A stretch of 64,000 nucleotides of DNA from Oligoflexia bacterium. Lineage in GTDB: Bacteria > Bdellovibrionota > Bacteriovoracia > Bacteriovoracales > Bacteriovoracaceae. The translations under genes were made by a program, and so were the position numbers. Each line of letters starts with the position of its first letter. Positions within the stretch are counted from its first letter, which is position 1. Shown piece by piece: positions 14,382-23,911 of the stretch. The stretch covers positions 186,001 to 250,000 of the forward strand of contig JAAEST010000040.1 of the NCBI GenBank assembly GCA_024229115.1, in the 5' to 3' direction. Under the pieces are notes generated by a model, which was not told the DNA's origin, searched no databases, and saw nothing but the letters and a program-made list of their open reading frames with translations.

Positions 14382-15734
14382 TTATGATAATTGGAGAAAA
14401 TCTTCCTCTAGAACCTGCTGTATTATCTTCTCTTTGAGGGCAGCCATTGACTCGACTTCACCATGGGAAAGAATAACTTTAGTCTCTTGAGCACTCACAT
14501 GAGAAATAAAATCTAATATCTCGCCCTGGTCTGCATGAGATGAAAAGGCCATCGAGCTGACAATCGTCGCTTTTACTTCAATCTCTTTTTCTTCATGGCT
14601 TACCTTTTTTTCTCCAGCTATTAATGACCTTCCAAGTGTTCCCTCCCCCTGATAGCCAGGAAGAAAGATGAAATCATCTTCATTTTCAGCGAACTTTGAA
14701 AAATGCTTCAATACACGTCCACCAGAGAGCATGCCACTCGAAGAGATAATTAAGCGAGGCCCATCTTTTTCAAATAATTCATTTGATTCCCAAGACTCTC
14801 GGCAAAACTTGAATCTCAGGAAAGAGCGTTCAAGATCCTCTTTTGAAACTTGAAAAGAGTCATCATGACCCGATAATATCGCTTCACTGGCCCTGATTCC
14901 CATAGGGCTATCAAGGAAGCAATCGACTTCGAGTTCTGGATGATCTCTTAAAACTTTATCTACAAGATACATTAGTCCTTGGGTACGTGCGATTGCAAAG
15001 CTAGCAATAAGAATACTAGACCCTTTAGACTTCCTTTCTTTAAGTAACTTTAATACTTCATCATATTGAGTAATTTGAGGCTCTCTCTCTCTATTTCCAT
15101 AAGTAGATTCACTAAAGACATAATCATATTTTTTTAGATCGAGGTAGTCTGGTTCTTTCATTAATATGTCATCTTGTCTTCCTAGGTCTCCTGAAAAAAG
15201 AAGACTTTTATTTCCTACAAAAACTTCCAATAATGAAGCTCCAGGAATATGTCCTGCGCGATGGAATTTTAGTGTGAAAGCACCTATCGTAAATGATTCT
15301 TTTTCTTTCTTAATGATAAATCTCTTTAAGCTATGATTCACTTCGGCTTCGGAATAAAGAAGCTCACCATATTTGCTCTTCTTACCCATATTTTCGGCAT
15401 TCTTCTTCGCTGTTTGTGCCATTATGGAAGCACTATCTTCAATTACAATCGTTGCTAATTTAGAAGTTAAATATGTTGAGTAGATATCTCCCTTGAAACC
15501 TTTCTTATATAATCGAGGGATATATCCAGAATGATCCAAGTGAGCATGAGTAAGAACAACTGCTTTTAGTTTCGCCAAATCAATATCTAATTCTTCCCAA
15601 TTCTTTTTTTCAACTTCCCATGGCCCTTGATAAAGACCGCAGTCGATAAGAATACTATCCTTTCCAAGTTCTAAAAAATGCTTTGAACCTGTAACATTCT
15701 TATTTGCACCAAGTTTCTTGTAAATTATTTCCAT
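14382..15734 (-). CDS. Metallo-beta-lactamase-fold, beta-CASP-type RNase
   Basis: The 450 residues contain the metal-binding set: THAHLDHSG (motif 2), AGHIPGAS (motif 3), FSGDLG (motif 4), then the beta-CASP insert, MLSGGR, FSSHAD and a final SHGE. This is the architecture of CPSF73/Cft2-like RNA nucleases, known to process RNA in archaea and bacteria, and all active-site motifs look intact. It begins 2 bases after the stop of an ATP-cone nuclease gene and has no good ribosome site of its own, so it is probably translationally coupled to it. Cytosolic. The pairing suggests a joint role in nucleic-acid processing. Confidence 0.85.
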   Translation of the reverse strand: MEIIYKKLGANKNVTGSKHFLELGKDSILIDCGLYQGPWEVEKKNWEELDIDLAKLKAVVLTHAHLDHSGYIPRLYKKGFKGDIYSTYLTSKLATIVIEDSASIMAQTAKKNAENMGKKSKYGELLYSEAEVNHSLKRFIIKKEKESFTIGAFTLKFHRAGHIPGASLLEVFVGNKSLLFSGDLGRQDDILMKEPDYLDLKKYDYVFSESTYGNREREPQITQYDEVLKLLKERKSKGSSILIASFAIARTQGLMYLVDKVLRDHPELEVDCFLDSPMGIRASEAILSGHDDSFQVSKEDLERSFLRFKFCRESWESNELFEKDGPRLIISSSGMLSGGRVLKHFSKFAENEDDFIFLPGYQGEGTLGRSLIAGEKKVSHEEKEIEVKATIVSSMAFSSHADQGEILDFISHVSAQETKVILSHGEVESMAALKEKIIQQVLEEDFLQLS

Positions 15735-15736
15735 AG

Positions 15737-16552
15737 CTAGTTCTTTATTTTTTTAATCTCGTTTAAGACTCTTGTAATTCGAGAATCAGTTAACCCAATA
15801 TCTTTTAATAATTTCGGTTTCTCTTTTATTTCATCAATAAGAAAAATTTCGCTTTCAATAAGCATCGATTTTTCACTCTTCCTTAAAGAACTTAAGCAGG
15901 TGATAGGATGCAAATTATTGTCACGAATGACGTCTTGTAATGTGTTTTGCGGAGGAAAGTTTGCTCCCCAAAGATTCAATCCCGCACAAGTAGAGTATTT
16001 AATAGCATCATCTGAGAAGCTTGTATTTGAAACAAGCCAAAACTCATCATACTTATGACCAATTTCTCCTTGTTCAATATCTAATGCTCTCGCCTTCACA
16101 TAGAGTGCCGTCTTAATGTCATTTCTTCTATCTTCCGTTCTATGAAACTTACACTCTACTAAAATATTCTTTTTCCCTTCAGCTATAACATCAACTTCAT
16201 GAGTGACACATTTTCCTTCGATATAAATATTAGTCTTTGTTTCATATCCTAATTTTTGAAAGAGACGAGCGACAAATTTCTCAAAGGTATAACCATCAGG
16301 ACCTAATTCCATAAGGGCCCTTTTAGTTCCATAATAAGCAGATAAGGGACGAGAAATAGTTCTTAATCTTTTGAAAGCTAGATTGTAAATACTTCTTGAA
16401 GTAATCCCCTCATAAACATTATCACTAATATATTCGAGTACTTTTTGCACAACTTCATCATTCGCTCCAGTAAACTCAAGAGATTTTCTAAGCTTCTCAT
16501 AAGAGAAGTCTTGAAGTTGACCATTATTCTTCAGTACTTTTATTTGATTCAT
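15737..16552 (-). CDS. ATP-cone domain fused to an Mrr-like PD-(D/E)XK nuclease
   Basis: Residues 1-90 resemble the ATP-cone domain, a nucleotide-sensing module of ribonucleotide reductase and NrdR (IKVLKNNGQLQDFSYEKL, then YEGITSRSIYNLAFKRL). Residues about 105-210 have the Mrr-type nuclease core: GYTFEKFVARLF, HEVDVIAEGK and LVECKFH, giving the D...E-x-K triad. The C-terminal tail has a small helical motif. The start is placed at ATG 16552 (271 residues), because longer versions would run into the divergent gene starting at 16596. It probably forms an operon with the beta-CASP RNase. Substrate and role are unknown. Confidence 0.75.
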   Translation of the reverse strand: MNQIKVLKNNGQLQDFSYEKLRKSLEFTGANDEVVQKVLEYISDNVYEGITSRSIYNLAFKRLRTISRPLSAYYGTKRALMELGPDGYTFEKFVARLFQKLGYETKTNIYIEGKCVTHEVDVIAEGKKNILVECKFHRTEDRRNDIKTALYVKARALDIEQGEIGHKYDEFWLVSNTSFSDDAIKYSTCAGLNLWGANFPPQNTLQDVIRDNNLHPITCLSSLRKSEKSMLIESEIFLIDEIKEKPKLLKDIGLTDSRITRVLNEIKKIKN

Positions 16553-16595
16553 ATCATAAAGCCAGTTTCTAAAAATTAAACTACAATCATTATAT

Positions 16596-18230
16596 ATGGA
16601 TAAACTAGATTTTTGGCAATTACTAGCAGGCCTTGGAATATTTCTTTTTGGCATTTCAAGAATAGAATCTGACTTAGAAAGTCTTGCTAGTCATAAATTT
16701 AAAAGACTTTTAGAAAAACATACCAATAGTCATCTAAAATCTATACTCATTGGAACCTTTTCGACTGCTCTTCTCCAGTCAAGTTCTGCAGTTACTCTAA
16801 TGCTACTTGCTCTAGTTGGAAGTGGTGTCCTGCAGTTTTCTCATGCCGTTGGGATCATACTTGGAGCCAATCTTGGAACAACTTTTACAGGTTGGATCAT
16901 TTCGACATTTGGATTTAAGGTCAATATCTCTAAGGCCATTTATCCAATGATTGGAATTGGTTCCATTCTTCACCTCTTTTTTGAGCGCAGTGAAAAAATA
17001 AAGCGCTGGGGAAGCTTTATTCTTGGAATAGGTCTCCTATTCTTTGGTCTAAATTTAATGAAAGATAGTGTATCTCAATTACAGGAAAGTTTTAATATTA
17101 GTAGCTTTGCAGATTATCACTACCTTACTTTTGCTCTCTTTGGATGTATCTTTACCGCGATCATCCAATCAAGTTCAGCGACAATGGTAATTACACTTAC
17201 AGCTTTAAATGCTGGCATTATTGAATTAACACCTGCAGCAGCATTAATGGTTGGTGCAGATTTGGGAACAACAGGGACAGTAATACTTGGTGCTTTTTCA
17301 GGAAGTTCAAAGAAGAGACAAGTCGCGGCAGCTCACTTCTTTTTTAATCTAATCACAGATATTGTCGCCCTTGTTTTTCTTAAATGGATTCTTATAGGAG
17401 CTGTGGCCATCGCAGGTAGTGACAATCCTCTTTATGCTTTAGTTATTTTCTATAGTGGTTTTAATGTTATTGGGATTCTACTTTTCATGCCATTTCTCAA
17501 TACATTCACTCATTTTATTTTTAACCTTATCCCGACAACTAGTAATGAAAATCAATATAAGCTAGATATCGATCCACTTCATCCTAGCTCTGCAATTATC
17601 TTACTTGAAAATGAAATGTTTACCTTTATTGATAAATCTATTTCACTCAACCATAAACTTTTAACTCATAAGATTGATTCTAAGATGTTCAAACAAGATT
17701 ATCATCATCTCAAGCAAATAGAATCTGTTCTTATTACTAATATTTTGCAACTACAAAGAGTTTCTCTCAATGAAATTGAAAGTTTAACTATTGATAAGAT
17801 TCTCAATGTAATTAAGAACTCAAGTTTTTCTACAAAGTGTCTTAAGGATATTGAACATAATATCCAAGATTCTTATGAGCTAGATGACACTCGTATACTG
17901 ATAGAAAAATTATTAGATGTTCAGGCCATCACACTTAAAGAACTTCAAATTGAAAGTCATCAGATAGAAGAAGATATTAATGACTTTGAAGATTTTATGA
18001 ATTTTAGTGTTAAATTTAGAAAAAACTATCTCGACTATATTAATGAAATTCATCTCTTTGATGGAAGTGGTGACTACTCTCTTGATTATTCAAGTCACTT
18101 TAACTTAAATAGAGAGATTTATAACTCATGCTACTTTATCACAATTGCTGTAGCCCAAACTAAGCTTAAACCTATTGAATATAATAGCTTTTTAAAGTCT
18201 CATAGTAATCTAAATCTCTTAACCAATTAA
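16596..18230 (+). CDS. Na+/phosphate cotransporter family protein with PhoU-like tail
   Basis: This inner-membrane transporter has 544 residues. Two inverted repeats carry the NptA/SLC34 signature (ALLQSSSAVTLMLL near 58 and AIIQSSSATMVITL near 190), with about eight to ten membrane segments in the first 320 residues. The remaining 220 residues are helical and resemble a PhoU domain, as in YjbB. It probably exports or imports inorganic phosphate with sodium. It starts 43 bases from the divergent nuclease gene and overlaps the end of the convergent RND gene by 4 bases. No pho regulatory gene is nearby. Confidence 0.88.
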   Translation: MDKLDFWQLLAGLGIFLFGISRIESDLESLASHKFKRLLEKHTNSHLKSILIGTFSTALLQSSSAVTLMLLALVGSGVLQFSHAVGIILGANLGTTFTGWIISTFGFKVNISKAIYPMIGIGSILHLFFERSEKIKRWGSFILGIGLLFFGLNLMKDSVSQLQESFNISSFADYHYLTFALFGCIFTAIIQSSSATMVITLTALNAGIIELTPAAALMVGADLGTTGTVILGAFSGSSKKRQVAAAHFFFNLITDIVALVFLKWILIGAVAIAGSDNPLYALVIFYSGFNVIGILLFMPFLNTFTHFIFNLIPTTSNENQYKLDIDPLHPSSAIILLENEMFTFIDKSISLNHKLLTHKIDSKMFKQDYHHLKQIESVLITNILQLQRVSLNEIESLTIDKILNVIKNSSFSTKCLKDIEHNIQDSYELDDTRILIEKLLDVQAITLKELQIESHQIEEDINDFEDFMNFSVKFRKNYLDYINEIHLFDGSGDYSLDYSSHFNLNREIYNSCYFITIAVAQTKLKPIEYNSFLKSHSNLNLLTN

Positions 18231-20008
18231 CTCTTCTTAAAAGAGATTGTGTAAATGATAGGAATGTAGATGAGTGTAATGATTGTACCAAATACAAGTC
18301 CCCAACCCATCACTAACATCATTTCAGCGAGCATTGAATCGTATCCAGCAATTCCATAAGCTGTTGGTAGGACCCCTACAACAGTTGTTAATGTTGTTAC
18401 GAGAATTGGACGAAGTCGAGTTGAAGCGACTTGAGAAATATTTTGATAAGTTAACCTTCCTGCCTTTTCTTTAGCTTTATCAAGCTTATCGACCATGACA
18501 ATGGCATCATTGATAACGACACCAATCATACCAAGTGCACCGATAGCCGCAAAGAAACCATAGACCGTCATTCCATGTGTAAATAACGTGATGACAACCC
18601 CAACCAGACCAAAAGGAACAACTGAAAGAACAAGAATTGGTTTAAAAGCCGAATTAAAAACAACCATGAGAATCATAAAGATAAGAATGAATACTAACAT
18701 GATAGAGCTTTGAAATTGCCCCTGGCTTTCTCGAGAATCCTCAATTTCCCCCTTAAACTTAAGAACTGAAGTTGGAAACTTATTAATGATCTCTGGAAAT
18801 ACATTTTCTTCTAAACGCTCAGCAATTTGTAAAGGCGTGACTTTGGAGCCTTTTACAGGGTTTGCATAAATCATTGTTGATCTTTTAAAGTCTGAACGTT
18901 GGATACTTACAGGCTTCTTTATATTATTTATCGAAACTACATTTTTAAGATAGATAAGTTGTCCCGTACTATTTTTAACTTTTAGTTTTAGAAGTTCTTC
19001 AAGGTCTGATTTATTCTTATCAGGAACACTAAGCTTTACTGTAACCTCTTCATTTCCTTTATTGATATCATAAAGAATACTTCCCTCGACAAATGAACGA
19101 AGCGTCGTAGTCACAGCACTTGAGTTGACATTGAGGCGGCTTAACTCTTTTTGATTTAGCTGGATCATATACTCATTTTTAAGAAGCGGCTTTTCAACTT
19201 CTACATCAGTAAGATCCTTATCTTCTTTAAGCTTTGATTCAATAAACTTAACAACAGCGTCTCTGTTCTTATCATCATTTTCTTGAACTTGAATTTCAAC
19301 AGCACTTCCTGAGGAATGCCCCCAACGCCCCCTTAGGAAACGAACACTCTCAAGCCCCTCTATTCCTTTACTTTTCTCTTCCCAGTTTTTTAAAAGAACA
19401 TCTAGCGGTGTTGGGCGATTATTCGCAGGAATTAATTCTACTAAAATTGACGCTTCATTTTCTCTGGCCTCACTTCCTCTTCTAGAAAGTCCGATACTTG
19501 ATCTGACAGCAACAACATTGTCCTTATCTTTTACAAACATCATTTCAAGTGGCTCAATAGCCTTTGCTGTTTCATATCTTAAGAAGCTCTTATCAGCTTT
19601 AATCTTAATAAATACTTCTTTGCTTTCTTCTCTTGGAAACATCACAAACTTCATCTGTGTCTTATAAAGGTAGGCGGAAGTTCCCAGTAGAAAAATAAGA
19701 AAGCCTAGAATCCAAACTCTAAAGCTTAAAACTTTCATTAAAAAGTTTTCATACTTCTTTTCAATACGATGAAACCAGTGACCTGCCACATCTTCTTTTT
19801 TGCTATCTAAGATCTTATTCTTGGCACTCATATGGGCAGGTAAGATAAGAACAGACTCCAATAGTGAAGCGATCAACATCAGAATAACAATGAGAGGGAT
19901 ATAGGAAACAAGTTTTCCAAAGAATCCTTCAAAGAACATGAGTGGAACAAAGGCCGCACAAGTGGTCAGAATACTTGCAAGAACATGAGTGGAACAAAGG
20001 CCGCACAA
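18227..20008 (-). pseudogene. RND (HAE1-type) efflux permease, C-terminal part after a frameshift
   Basis: This is the back half of an RND inner-membrane pump. It includes ASILTTCAAFVPLMFFEGF, the second periplasmic loop and the C-terminal membrane segments with VVINDAIVMVDKL and GWGLVFGTIITLIYIPI. Its own first codons (from 20008) are an out-of-frame reading of a duplicated 47 bp segment, so it has no true start. Removing one copy joins it to the front half to give 1024 residues, the normal size for the family. As read, the pump cannot be made in one piece. Confidence 0.85.
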
Positions 20009-20025
20009 GTGGTCAGAATACTTGC
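19932..20025. repeat. 47 bp perfect tandem duplication inside the RND gene
   Basis: Copies 19932-19978 and 19979-20025 are identical and are followed by a further AAGAA, matching the start of each copy. A slip on this 5 bp microhomology would create the duplication. Since 47 is not a multiple of three, the frame is broken. Confidence 0.95.
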
Positions 20026-21348
20026 AAGAATAGGTTTAAAGACATCATAAGAACCTTGTACAGCAGCATCAAATGAATTCATTCCCTCTTCTTTAAAGCG
20101 AGAAATATTCTCTGCAATGATAATGGCATCATCGACGACAATCCCTAGGACAATAATGATTCCCGCCAGAGTCATATTATTTATGGTGTAACCTATTAAA
20201 TTAGAGATAATCAGAGTGAAAGCAATACAAAAAGGTATTCCCATCGCAACCCAAAAACCGGCTTTAAGGTTTAAGAAGATAAGAAGAACAATGACAATGA
20301 GAAAGAATCCCATAACCCCATTTTTTGAAACGATATCTAAACGGTTGGTTACATCATAAGATTCATCATCCATAAAAATAACTTCAATCGGAGCATCTTT
20401 ATTTGATTTCTTGAAATTGGAAATAAACTTCATGACAGCTTTCTGAGCAGAAATAATATCCGTTGAAACATTCTTACGGACATTGAGAAAGACGGCCTCA
20501 TGTCCATTAATTTTAAAAATAGAATTACTTGATTCAAACCCTTCTTGAACTGTGGCAACATCCTTTAACTTTATTCCTCCACCTTCAAAATTTGATCTTA
20601 AGACTAAACCTTCAAGATCATTTACTGTTTCAAGTTCATTCAAGGCCGTAACCTTACTCTCTCCACGATCTTTCATAGAACCAATTGGAACTCGAACATT
20701 ATTATTTTGGATTTGACTCTTTATTTCTGAAAGCGAGATCTCTTGTCTTTTAATTTTCTCAGGCTTCGCAATAACTTGTAGTTCAGGCTTACGATAATGG
20801 GACTGACTGATAGAACTAATTTCTTTGAGGGCCAAAATTTGAGACTCAAAACTCAGAACATACTTTTGTAACTCTTGGCGGTCTTTAACATCTAAGAACT
20901 TCTTTTCCTTATGATAAATACCAATATCAAGAATTGCTTTTTCAGCACTTTTAAATTGTCTGATACGAGGAAGGTCTCTTACTTCAGAAGGAAGATTTGT
21001 TCTAAGGATCGCATCTTTAATATCTTGAGCAACATCTGCTTTATTAGGATAATCATCATCAAGAGTAATTCGAATTGAACTTGAACCGACACTTGATGTG
21101 GTTTGAATCTCATCGATACCGGCAATTCCCTTAAGTTCATCCTCTATAGGCTTAGTAACAAATAGCTCAACATCTTCTGCAGGAGCTCCAGGATAGACTG
21201 CGTTTACACGAATCCAATTACTTTCAAACTCGGGCATTTCCTCTTTGCCAATATTCTGCCAAGAGAAGTATGCAAAAATAATAATTCCAAAGAAAAGGAT
21301 ATTTGATAAGAGGTGACGCTTTGTGAAATAATTGATTAAACTTAACAT
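19966..21348 (-). pseudogene. RND (HAE1-type) efflux permease, N-terminal part before a frameshift
   Basis: This front half starts with membrane segment 1 (FFGIIIFAYFSW) and the family's PxxAPAEDVE-like pattern (NAVYPGAPAEDVELFVTKPIE in parts). The periplasmic loop follows, then segments around VVDDAIIIAENISRF. It reads through one copy of the duplicated segment (ASILTTCAAFVPLMF) and then leaves frame and stops after LQVF. No membrane-fusion or TolC partner gene is adjacent. Only 17 bases separate its start from the divergent aminotransferase start, so promoters must overlap coding sequence. Confidence 0.85.
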
Positions 21349-21365
21349 CTATCTATTCTAATCAA

Positions 21366-22523
21366 GTGAGTTCTCAATTGGAAGTAATTAGTCGATTCCC
21401 AAATATTGGACAAACCATCTTTTCTAAGATTTCTGCCCTTTCCAATCAAAAAAAGGCCATTAATTTAGGCCAAGGCTTTCCTAACTTTGAAGGAGATGAG
21501 TTTCTCTATCAAAGACTCAAGTATTATATTGATCATGGTCAGAACCAATATGCCCCCATGACAGGAATGCCTAAACTTAGAGAGATCGTTACCCTAAGGC
21601 ACCAAGAAATTTACGGCAATGCTGTTCATCCTCAAGATGAAGTAACAATTACGGCCGGAGCTACTGTTTCTATTTTCTGTGCACTAAGTGCCCTTGTTTC
21701 TCCCGGAGATGAAGTTATCTCTTTTGATCCTAGTTACGATAGTTATACTCCTAATATCGAACTACTTTCCGGGGTCTCTAAGAGAATAAACTTAACAGCG
21801 GACTTTCAGATTGATTGGGATTTAGTAAAAAAGACCGTCACTTCAAAAACAAAAGTGATTCTTCTCAATACTCCTCATAATCCAGCAGGGAGTGTCTTAA
21901 CTCAAGATGATCTTGATAAACTTTGGGATATTGTTAAAGACAAAAATATTTTTATTATCTCAGATGAAGTCTATCAACATATTATTTTTGATGGGAAGAA
22001 ACATCTCTCTCCTTTCAATGATGAACGAATGCGCAATCGCTCAATCGCGATTTCGTCATTTGGTAAGAGTTTTCATGTGACAGGATGGAAAGTTGGTTAT
22101 GTTCTTTCTTCAAAAGAGTTAATGACTGAGTTTAGAAAGGTTTATCAGTTTATTAGCTTTACAACATTTGCCGCTCCCCAAAGTGCTCTTGCAGATATGA
22201 TGGAGAAGAATCCAAATTACTTTCAAAGTCTAGCAAAGTTCTATCAACAAAAGAGAGACTTTTTAAGGGATGGCCTAAGCCACACAAAGTTTAAAGTTCT
22301 TCCGTGTGAGGGAAGCTTCTTTCAATTAGCAGACTATTCAGAAATCAGTGATAAAGAACAGAATGATTTTGTCATGGATTTAATTGATAGTCCGGGAGTG
22401 GCCACGATTCCTATCTCAGGTTTCTATCAAAGTGCTCCTAAGAGTCAAAAAGTTATTCGTTTTTGCTTTGCCAAGACGGAGGAAGTTTTAGCACAAGCAA
22501 TAGAACGATTAAAAACTATTTAG
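21366..22523 (+). CDS. Class I/II PLP aminotransferase (methionine aminotransferase-like)
   Basis: The 385 residues show the fold type I features. The N-terminal NLGQGFPNFEG belongs to the YbdL/kynurenine aminotransferase subgroup. NTPHNPAGSVL, the Asp/Tyr pair ISDEVYQH and the PLP lysine in SFGKSFHVTGWKVGY follow, and the C-terminal Arg is in VIRFCFAK. It probably transfers the amino group of methionine, glutamine or aromatic amino acids to 2-oxo acids. The start is GTG 21366; no strong ribosome site is visible. It overlaps the convergent exported-protein gene by 4 bases. Confidence 0.87.
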   Translation: MSSQLEVISRFPNIGQTIFSKISALSNQKKAINLGQGFPNFEGDEFLYQRLKYYIDHGQNQYAPMTGMPKLREIVTLRHQEIYGNAVHPQDEVTITAGATVSIFCALSALVSPGDEVISFDPSYDSYTPNIELLSGVSKRINLTADFQIDWDLVKKTVTSKTKVILLNTPHNPAGSVLTQDDLDKLWDIVKDKNIFIISDEVYQHIIFDGKKHLSPFNDERMRNRSIAISSFGKSFHVTGWKVGYVLSSKELMTEFRKVYQFISFTTFAAPQSALADMMEKNPNYFQSLAKFYQQKRDFLRDGLSHTKFKVLPCEGSFFQLADYSEISDKEQNDFVMDLIDSPGVATIPISGFYQSAPKSQKVIRFCFAKTEEVLAQAIERLKTI

Positions 22524-23122
22524 CTATTACCTGCACACTTAATATGAGTCTCAGGATCCTTCATATGATCGATTCTTACTGTTTTATCACCTTCGCAAAA
22601 AGTCATTCCATATTCATAGTCATGTAATTCAATCTTTACACGACGACAACTTTTCTCATCAACAGTAATAATTTGAACTTCTTTAACTAACCATTGATCA
22701 CGGCAAGCAGGACGAGTATGAGGAACATTTATAAGATAACTATAGTTATGATGAATCTTTCTTTCGTTTGCTAAACCTGGAGTATAAATAAGATCAGAAT
22801 TTCTCCAAGGCTCATAACTTGGTGTTGTTTCACTCTTTTCAATTTCTTCTTTAGTAAATGAGTCTTCTAATACGTAGGCATCAACAAATGGATTGTTTTC
22901 TTTCTTTTGCTTATTCCATCTTTCTACTGAATAGTTAATAGACTCAAGACAACGTTTCTTTAATTGCTCAGGAGCTAACTTACCAACCTTTTTCTTTCCT
23001 TGACCTAATTTAAATTGCACATGAAGAAGAAACTTTTGTTTCCCAGATAGCATGTCATAAAAGCCTTGAGCAGCAATAGAAGTGCTAAAAAGTGCGAATA
23101 ATACTAAGATTGTCTTTTTCAT
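22520..23122 (-). CDS. Exported Cys-containing protein of unknown function
   Basis: The 200-residue protein has a signal peptide (MKKTILVLFALFSTSIAAQ). The mature part is charged and has Cys residues in KKRCLES, RPACRDQW, KSCRRVK, TFCEGDK and HIKCAG, consistent with disulfides in the periplasm. No enzymatic motif is seen. It converges with the aminotransferase gene, overlapping by 4 bases. A divergent gene for another small Cys-rich exported protein follows 262 bases away. Confidence 0.72.
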   Translation of the reverse strand: MKKTILVLFALFSTSIAAQGFYDMLSGKQKFLLHVQFKLGQGKKKVGKLAPEQLKKRCLESINYSVERWNKQKKENNPFVDAYVLEDSFTKEEIEKSETTPSYEPWRNSDLIYTPGLANERKIHHNYSYLINVPHTRPACRDQWLVKEVQIITVDEKSCRRVKIELHDYEYGMTFCEGDKTVRIDHMKDPETHIKCAGNS

Positions 23123-23330
23123 AATTCCCCCGAATACCTATATAGAAGCAACATTAAGGCCAGTTGCCCTATGAAAAAACAGTATCTTAGCCCGTTTTTT
23201 CGTCTAATCTCTAGACATGTCCAAGAACTAAGACACTCTAAAAAGACATGTTCGCAAAAAAAATTGTTTTTTTCGCTATTCGTGGATTTATTTTTGGATG
23301 GCCACTATAACCGCCTCAACAAAACATAAC

Positions 23331-23359
23331 AGCGTTTGAAAAATTAAAAAACGCTTTTT
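23331..23359 (+). promoter_or_regulatory. Leader hairpin with T run before a secreted-protein gene
   Basis: AGCGTTT and AAACGCT pair around an 11-base loop and are followed by TTTTT, 26 bases before the ATG at 23385. It looks like a weak terminator in the leader, possibly an attenuator. The rest of 23123-23330 holds A/T tracts and two AGACATGT copies but no gene. Confidence 0.45.
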
Positions 23360-23384
23360 ACTAAAACTTTTTTGGAGGTATTTT

Positions 23385-23807
23385 ATGAAAAAATTAATCG
23401 CTTTAGGACTTTTACTATCAGTTAGTGCATTCGCTAGAACTTCAATGACTGGTGACAAGATTCACTTTCAAAGTGTTTCTACTTGGGTTAACTCTTACTA
23501 CAGTAAGTCACTTTGTTTCGATGGAGAAAATTTCCACGCGAAAGTAAGACTATGTTCAGAGTGGACAAATGACGATGACAGAAGATGTACAGCTTACCAA
23601 ATTGTAGACGCTGTTCAACCACAAGAATCAACAAGACAAAGATGTAAGCAGTTTAGTTCAGACCGTGACGGTGGTAACTGTGAAGAATGGGAAACAGTAA
23701 GATACTTCCAGTCTGAAAACAGAACAATTAAATTCTACAGAGAAGATTCAGAAGGTTCTCGTGACCTTATTAAGACAGTAAAATTAACAGTTCCAGCTTG
23801 TAACTAA
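23385..23807 (+). CDS. Small Cys-rich exported protein, paralog A
   Basis: The 140 residues begin with a signal peptide (MKKLIALGLLLSVSAFA). The mature domain has six or more cysteines and fixed words also found in the protein at 24706-25131: TGDKI-FQ, ST-VN, SLC, EW--DDDR-C, STRQRCK-F, C-EWE-V--FQS and VP-C. The two are clearly paralogs, separated only by a regulator gene. GGAGG precedes the ATG and a terminator follows at 23829. The number of Cys and the TVPAC end suggest a disulfide-bonded periplasmic or secreted protein. No known family is recognised. Confidence 0.8.
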   Translation: MKKLIALGLLLSVSAFARTSMTGDKIHFQSVSTWVNSYYSKSLCFDGENFHAKVRLCSEWTNDDDRRCTAYQIVDAVQPQESTRQRCKQFSSDRDGGNCEEWETVRYFQSENRTIKFYREDSEGSRDLIKTVKLTVPACN

Positions 23808-23828
23808 TTAAAATTACTGTACTCCGAG

Positions 23829-23860
23829 AAAGCGGGTGGCATTAGCTGCTCGCTTTTTTA
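23829..23860 (+). terminator. Terminator of paralog A gene
   Basis: The 10 bp stem AGCGGGTGGC/GCTGCTCGCT (three G-U pairs) has an ATTA loop and is followed by six Ts. Confidence 0.8.
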
Positions 23861-23911
23861 TTTGTATATTTTTCACAAGTCTATACATAAATTTTCACAA
23901 AGAGAAGAAAT

